Shown here in pieces: positions 16,140-19,287 of a DNA stretch of 19,287 bases; within the stretch, counting starts at the first letter, position 1, and each line of letters starts with the position of its first letter. The position numbers and the translations under genes were made by a program. The notes beneath the pieces are model-generated. The model did no database searches. It was not told the origin of the DNA and saw nothing but the letters and a program-made list of their open reading frames with translations. The stretch covers positions 565-19,851 of the forward strand of contig DJRZ01000019.1 of the NCBI GenBank assembly GCA_002440235.1, written 5' to 3'. This DNA comes from Alphaproteobacteria bacterium UBA6347 (GTDB lineage: Bacteria > Pseudomonadota > Alphaproteobacteria > CAAGCB01 > CAG-977).

Positions 16140-16958
16140 ATGGCGGAAAAGCTGGGAATTATCGCGGGGGGCGGTTCTTTGCCGAAGCAGTTGATCGAAC
16201 ACTGCCGGCGCGAAGGTCGCCCTTTCGCATTGGTGTGTCTGGACGGTTTCGCGTCGCCCGAAACGGCGGAAGAGCGGAACAGCCTGACGATCCGTCTGGG
16301 CGAAGCGGGCAGGGCGGTTTCCTTTTTCAAGGAAAACGGCGTCAGGGAAATCGTGATGATCGGTTTTGTCAAACGCCCGTCGCTGTTTCAACTGCGCCCC
16401 GATTGGTGGACGGCAAAATTTCTGGCTAAAATCGGTTTCAAGGCGTTCGGCGACGATAACTTGCTGTCCGCCGTTATCAAACACGTCGAAGCGGAAGGCT
16501 TCAAAATCGTCGGCGTTCACGAAGTCATGGGCGGCATTTTGGCGACGGAAGGCATATTCGGCAAGGTTCAGCCCGACGCGCAGGCTTTGGACGACATCGC
16601 GCACGGCGTGAAAATCGCGTTGGGGCTGGGGGCGTTGGATGTCGGTCAGTCCGTCGTCGTTCAACAGGGCATCGTTTTGGGCGTTGAAGCCGTCGAAGGC
16701 ACGGACGCGCTGATCAAACGGTGCAAGGATTTGGCGCGCGCCGGCGTCGGCGGCGTTCTGGTGAAAACCAAAAAACCGCAACAGGAACAGCGCGCCGATT
16801 TGCCGACGATCGGCGTTCAAACGGTCGTCAACGCCCATGAATCCGGATTGCGTGGCATCGCGGTGCAGGCGGGGAAAACGTTGATCGCCGACCGCGCCGC
16901 CGTCACGGCGAAAGCGGACGAGTTGGGGCTTTTTATTACGGGAGTGAAAATACCATGA
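16140..16958 (+). CDS. lpxI: UDP-2,3-diacylglucosamine pyrophosphatase LpxI (DUF1009)
   Basis: Hydrolyses UDP-2,3-diacylglucosamine to lipid X and UMP, replacing LpxH in Alphaproteobacteria. The 272-residue product has the N-terminal GIIAGGGSLP (6-15), GFVKRPSLFQLRP (75-87), the FGDDNLLSAVIKHVEAEGF block (103-121), VVVQQGIVLGVEAVEGTDAL (172-191), and ADLPTIGVQTV (219-229). Asp220 probably corresponds to the essential Asp described in Caulobacter LpxI; this is from memory of the family. Its place between lpxA and lpxB fits the missing pathway step exactly. The gap to lpxA is 1 nt, there is no clear SD, and the stop overlaps the lpxB start (ATGA), so translation is likely coupled on both sides. 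Confidence 0.96.
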   Translation: MAEKLGIIAGGGSLPKQLIEHCRREGRPFALVCLDGFASPETAEERNSLTIRLGEAGRAVSFFKENGVREIVMIGFVKRPSLFQLRPDWWTAKFLAKIGFKAFGDDNLLSAVIKHVEAEGFKIVGVHEVMGGILATEGIFGKVQPDAQALDDIAHGVKIALGLGALDVGQSVVVQQGIVLGVEAVEGTDALIKRCKDLARAGVGGVLVKTKKPQQEQRADLPTIGVQTVVNAHESGLRGIAVQAGKTLIADRAAVTAKADELGLFITGVKIP

Positions 16959-18145
16959 CGCGAACGGACGATGAATTGCTGGTGTATTTGATTGCGGGCG
17001 AACCGTCGGGCGATTTGCTGGCGTCGCGGCTGATGCGGGCGCTGCGTGAAAAAACGGGCGGCAAAATCCGCTTTGCCGGCGTCGGCGGCGAAACGATGAT
17101 CGAAAACGGGTTTGAAAGCCTGTTTGATTCGTCCGAATTGGCGGTCATGGGATTGGCGGAGGTCATTCCCTCCATTCCGCGCATTATGGCGCGTATTCGT
17201 CAAACGGTGGACGATATCGTTGAAAAACGCCCCGATGTCGTCGTGACCGTTGACAGCTGGAGCTTTTGCGCCCGCGTGAACAAGGGGCTGCGTTCCCTGC
17301 GTACGGGAATCCCTCAAATCCATTACGTCGCGCCGCAAGTCTGGGCGTGGAAAAAAGGGCGCGCGAAAACGTGCGGGCGGTATATCGACCGGTTAATGGC
17401 TTTGCTGCCGAACGAAGCGAAATATTTTACGCCCTACGGTTTGAAAGTCGATTTCGTCGGCCACCCCGTCGTCGAGGGCGGCGCGGCCAAAGGCGACGGC
17501 AAGGCTTTCCGCAAACGGAACGATATTCCCGAAACGGCGAAGCTGTTGTGCGTTCTGCCGGGGTCGCGGCGGTCGGAAACCAAATATCTGCTGCCCGTGT
17601 TCAAAGATGTCGTCGCGGCGTTGAAAACAAAATACACCGATATGCAAATCGTCGTTCCGACGGTTGCGACGGTGGAACGGACGGTGCGGCAGGCGGTCGC
17701 GGATTGGCCACTGCCCGTTCATGTCGTGACGGGCGAAGCGAACAGGTACGACGCGTTCGCGGCGTGCGACGCGGCTTTGGCGGCGTCGGGAACGGTCGCG
17801 TTGGAACTGGCGATGGCGAAAGTGCCGTACATGATCGCCTATAAAATGAATCCGGTGTCGTCTTTTCTGGCGCGGAAGTTGGTTTCCGGCCGGTTTGCGA
17901 ATCTGGTCAACATTTTGGCGGATCGGGAAATCGTCAAGGAATGTTTGTTGGAGGACTGCACCGTTCAAAACCTGAGCGCGGAAATCGAGCGACTGCTGGA
18001 CGATAAAGCCCACCGCGACGCCGAAGTGAACGACGCTTTCGGCGTGCTGAAAATGCTGGGCGCGGACGATCCCGTCACCCCTAGCCAAAAAGCGGCGGAC
18101 GTCGTTTTAAGCGTCGCCGCGGAATACGGGGCGAAAAAAGGTTAA
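16955..18145 (+). CDS. lpxB: Lipid-A-disaccharide synthase
   Basis: GT-B-fold glycosyltransferase (family GT19) that joins lipid X to UDP-2,3-diacylglucosamine, making the lipid A disaccharide on the inner face of the inner membrane. The 396-residue product has AGEPSGD (14-20), VMGLAEVIPSIPRI, the VTVDSWSFCARV block (E. coli has D-P-D-F-N here), HYVAPQVWAWKKGR, FVGHPVVE, LPGSRRSE, and the donor-site region ALAASGTVALELA with MIAYKMNPVS behind it. These appear in the standard order with normal spacing. The ATG overlaps the lpxI stop by 4 nt; GGAG (16941-16944 area) is 10 nt upstream. The stop TAA (18143-18145) overlaps the convergent gph stop. Codons drift to more T-ending forms (GAT, TTG) than in lpxD or lpxA. 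Confidence 0.98.
   Translation: MTRTDDELLVYLIAGEPSGDLLASRLMRALREKTGGKIRFAGVGGETMIENGFESLFDSSELAVMGLAEVIPSIPRIMARIRQTVDDIVEKRPDVVVTVDSWSFCARVNKGLRSLRTGIPQIHYVAPQVWAWKKGRAKTCGRYIDRLMALLPNEAKYFTPYGLKVDFVGHPVVEGGAAKGDGKAFRKRNDIPETAKLLCVLPGSRRSETKYLLPVFKDVVAALKTKYTDMQIVVPTVATVERTVRQAVADWPLPVHVVTGEANRYDAFAACDAALAASGTVALELAMAKVPYMIAYKMNPVSSFLARKLVSGRFANLVNILADREIVKECLLEDCTVQNLSAEIERLLDDKAHRDAEVNDAFGVLKMLGADDPVTPSQKAADVVLSVAAEYGAKKG
18087..18120 (-). terminator. Candidate intrinsic terminator for gph, inside the 3' end of lpxB
   Basis: Read on the minus strand, GCGGCGACG (18120-18112) pairs with CGTCCGCCGC (18101-18092) with one bulged base and a 10-nt loop, and is followed directly by TTTTT (18091-18087). 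It lies about 22 nt past the gph stop. On the + strand no T-run follows, so it would act only on minus-strand transcripts. Confidence 0.5.
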
Positions 18146-18804
18146 AGCCGTTTCAAAACGTCCGGTAATTCGCCGAAATCGTCGATCAGCGCGTCCGGTT
18201 TGATTTCGTCGAACGGGACGTGCGAATAGCCGTAGGTCAGCAGAACGACGGGAAATCCGGCGTTTCGCGCGGCTTCGGCGTCGGCTTCGCTGTCGCCGAC
18301 CATGACCGCCGAATCGTTTGTTCCGCCCATGCGTTTGACGGCTTCCCACAGCGGTTCGGGGCGCGGTTTGCGCACGGGCAGGGCGTCGGCGTCCAGAACG
18401 ACGTCAAAATATTTTTCTAAATCCAGCTTTTTCAAAATGGCGAGAGTCGGTTCGTGCGGTTTGTTCGTGCAGACCGCCAGTTTGAAACCGTCCTTTTTCA
18501 ACCGTTCCAGCGTTTCGGGAACGCGAGGAAAAGCGTAAGTCAAGCTCATTTCCGCGTCGGCGTACTGGCGCACCCACGCGTCCAACAGCGCCGGCATTTC
18601 GGATTCGCCGACCGCTTCGCCCGTCAGTTCGTACGCCCCGCGCAGCATCATCGCCGCGCCGTTGCCGATGATCGACACGGTTTCGGATTCGGTCAGCGCG
18701 CGCCGTCCGTGTTTGTTCAAAAACAGGCTGATTTCGCGGCACAAATCGGGAACGCTGTCGATCAGCGTGCCGTCCAGATCAAAAATCACAGACTTTTTTA
18801 CCAT
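18142..18804 (-). CDS. gph: HAD-superfamily phosphatase, probable phosphoglycolate phosphatase
   Basis: Predicted to hydrolyse small phosphate esters; the best guess is 2-phosphoglycolate, which arises from repair of 3'-phosphoglycolate DNA ends. The 220-residue product has HAD motif I FDLDGTLIDS (8-17) with nucleophile Asp9 and acid Asp11, a helical cap (about 18-88), motif II TNKP (113-116), the motif III lysine Lys146 in VRKPRPEP, and motif IV GDSEAD (170-175). Cap type and length fit the Gph/PGP group, but HAD substrates cannot be fixed from sequence; pyrophosphatase (PpaX) or another sugar phosphatase is possible. It is the only minus-strand gene, divergent from glmU and convergent with lpxB, overlapping its stop by 4 nt (TTAA). 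A gph gene next to glmU is a pairing I know from other Alphaproteobacteria. Confidence 0.88.
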   Translation of the reverse strand: MVKKSVIFDLDGTLIDSVPDLCREISLFLNKHGRRALTESETVSIIGNGAAMMLRGAYELTGEAVGESEMPALLDAWVRQYADAEMSLTYAFPRVPETLERLKKDGFKLAVCTNKPHEPTLAILKKLDLEKYFDVVLDADALPVRKPRPEPLWEAVKRMGGTNDSAVMVGDSEADAEAARNAGFPVVLLTYGYSHVPFDEIKPDALIDDFGELPDVLKRL

Positions 18805-18858
18805 TGTTTAAACTTCCGTAACAAACTGTCGCCATAATTTATTTCAACTTTCGTTCCG

Positions 18859-18887
18859 ACTATGGCACATTGTCGGTTAAATTACAA
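18859..18887 (-). promoter_or_regulatory. Candidate promoter for gph
   Basis: On the minus strand TTGTAA (18887-18882) and CATAGT (18864-18859) are separated by 17 nt, each matching sigma-70 consensus at four of six positions. It lies about 55 nt upstream of the gph start. In the same 102-nt divergent gap, CCGAC (18856-18860) and GTCGG (18872-18876) form a small inverted repeat overlapping this site. On the + strand CATAAT (18833-18838) could be a -10 for glmU, but I see no fitting -35. Confidence 0.25.
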
Positions 18888-18906
18888 AGAAAAGGATAGG
18901 CTTTCG

Positions 18907-19287
18907 ATGTCTGAAAACAAAGTTTGCGCCGTCGTTCTGGCGGCGGGTCAGGGAACGCGAATGAAATCGGCTCTGCCCAAAGTCCTGCATAAAATCGCGG
19001 GACGCCCGATGGTGTGTCATCTGCTGGCGACGGTGGACGAGCTGAACGCCGAAAAGGCGGTCGTCGTCGTCGGACCGAATATGGATCAAGTCGCCGAAGC
19101 GGTCGCTCCGCACGCGGTCGCGGTTCAGCGCAAACAGCAGGGGACGGGCGACGCGGTCAAGGCGGCGCGCGAGCATCTGCGGGATTTCAAAGGCAGCGTT
19201 CTGGTGCTGTACGGCGATACGCCGCTGGTGAAACGGGAAACTTTGCAGGAAATGATCCGTCTGCGCGAAAACGGCGCGGCGGTCGTC
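18907..19287 (+). CDS. glmU: Bifunctional GlcNAc-1-P uridyltransferase / GlcN-1-P acetyltransferase, N-terminal part (3' end outside window)
   Basis: Makes UDP-GlcNAc, the precursor for peptidoglycan and for LpxA. Only the first 127 residues, part of the N-terminal uridyltransferase domain, are present; the frame is open at the right edge. LAAGQGTRMKS (11-21) followed by PKVLHKIAGRPM (24-35) is the nucleotide-binding loop with the catalytic Arg18 and Lys25. QQGTGDA (77-83) binds uracil, and YGDTPL (102-107) holds Asp104, the metal ligand. The acetyltransferase beta-helix domain cannot be checked, so a single-domain nucleotidyltransferase is not strictly excluded, though these motifs are GlmU-like. 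AAAGGA (18891-18896) is 10 nt before the ATG. It is divergent from gph. Confidence 0.95.
   Translation, partial: MSENKVCAVVLAAGQGTRMKSALPKVLHKIAGRPMVCHLLATVDELNAEKAVVVVGPNMDQVAEAVAPHAVAVQRKQQGTGDAVKAAREHLRDFKGSVLVLYGDTPLVKRETLQEMIRLRENGAAVV

Noticed and set aside
18805..18906. sigma-70 promoter for glmU
   Set aside because: CATAAT at 18833-18838 resembles a -10 box, but no -35 with 16-18 nt spacing is present, so I did not list it as a separate feature.
1..19287. CRISPR array, insertion sequence, prophage, tRNA or rRNA genes, toxin-antitoxin or defence genes
   Set aside because: Looked for direct repeats with regular spacing, transposase motifs, terminal inverted repeats and clover-leaf patterns; none seen. 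Nearly all of the sequence is taken up by conserved housekeeping genes.

Overview
The window is a dense stretch of core bacterial genes: 19 protein genes, 18 of them on the + strand, with no intergenic gap longer than about 185 bases. The order dnaE - rpsB - tsf - pyrH - frr - uppS - cdsA - dxr - rseP - bamA - skp - lpxD - fabZ - lpxA - lpxI - lpxB is the arrangement I know from Alphaproteobacteria. LpxI (instead of LpxH) for the pyrophosphatase step also points there. The DNA is moderately GC-rich, with many GCG, GTC, CGC and CTG codons. I see no selenocysteine sites, mobile elements, CRISPR, tRNA or rRNA. Species cannot be told from this; an alphaproteobacterium that makes lipid A is the supported statement.

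Layout. 2-3085: 3' part of dnaE (start lies outside the window), followed 2 nt later by an uncharacterised multi-pass membrane protein (3088-3861). 3862-4044: leader region of rpsB with a weak promoter candidate and strong potential RNA structure. 4045-5896: rpsB and tsf, with a 10-bp inverted repeat between them and a clear intrinsic terminator after tsf. 5929-10993: pyrH, frr, uppS, cdsA, dxr, rseP (nucleotide supply, ribosome recycling, isoprenoid and phospholipid synthesis, envelope stress protease). 11003-13834: bamA and skp (outer-membrane protein assembly). 13847-18145: lpxD, fabZ, lpxA, lpxI, lpxB (lipid A from UDP-GlcNAc to the disaccharide). 18142-18804, minus strand: a gph-like HAD phosphatase converging on lpxB with overlapping stop codons. 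18805-18906: divergent intergenic region. 18907-end: 5' part of glmU, which makes the UDP-GlcNAc used by LpxA.

The genes work together around cell growth and envelope building. PyrH supplies UDP/UTP for sugar nucleotides; Dxr and UppS feed the undecaprenyl carrier; CdsA supplies CDP-diacylglycerol; FabZ supplies acyl-ACP chemistry from which LpxA and LpxD draw; Skp and BamA deliver and insert outer-membrane proteins; RseP cleaves membrane regulators. Spacing is tight from pyrH to lpxB (mostly overlaps or gaps of under 20 nt), so co-transcription is likely.

No previously undescribed system is evident. The points worth a second look are regulatory: the rpsB leader, the tsf terminator set 32 nt before pyrH, the rpsB/tsf hairpin, a gph terminator that seems to be embedded in the end of lpxB, and the unknown membrane protein after dnaE.
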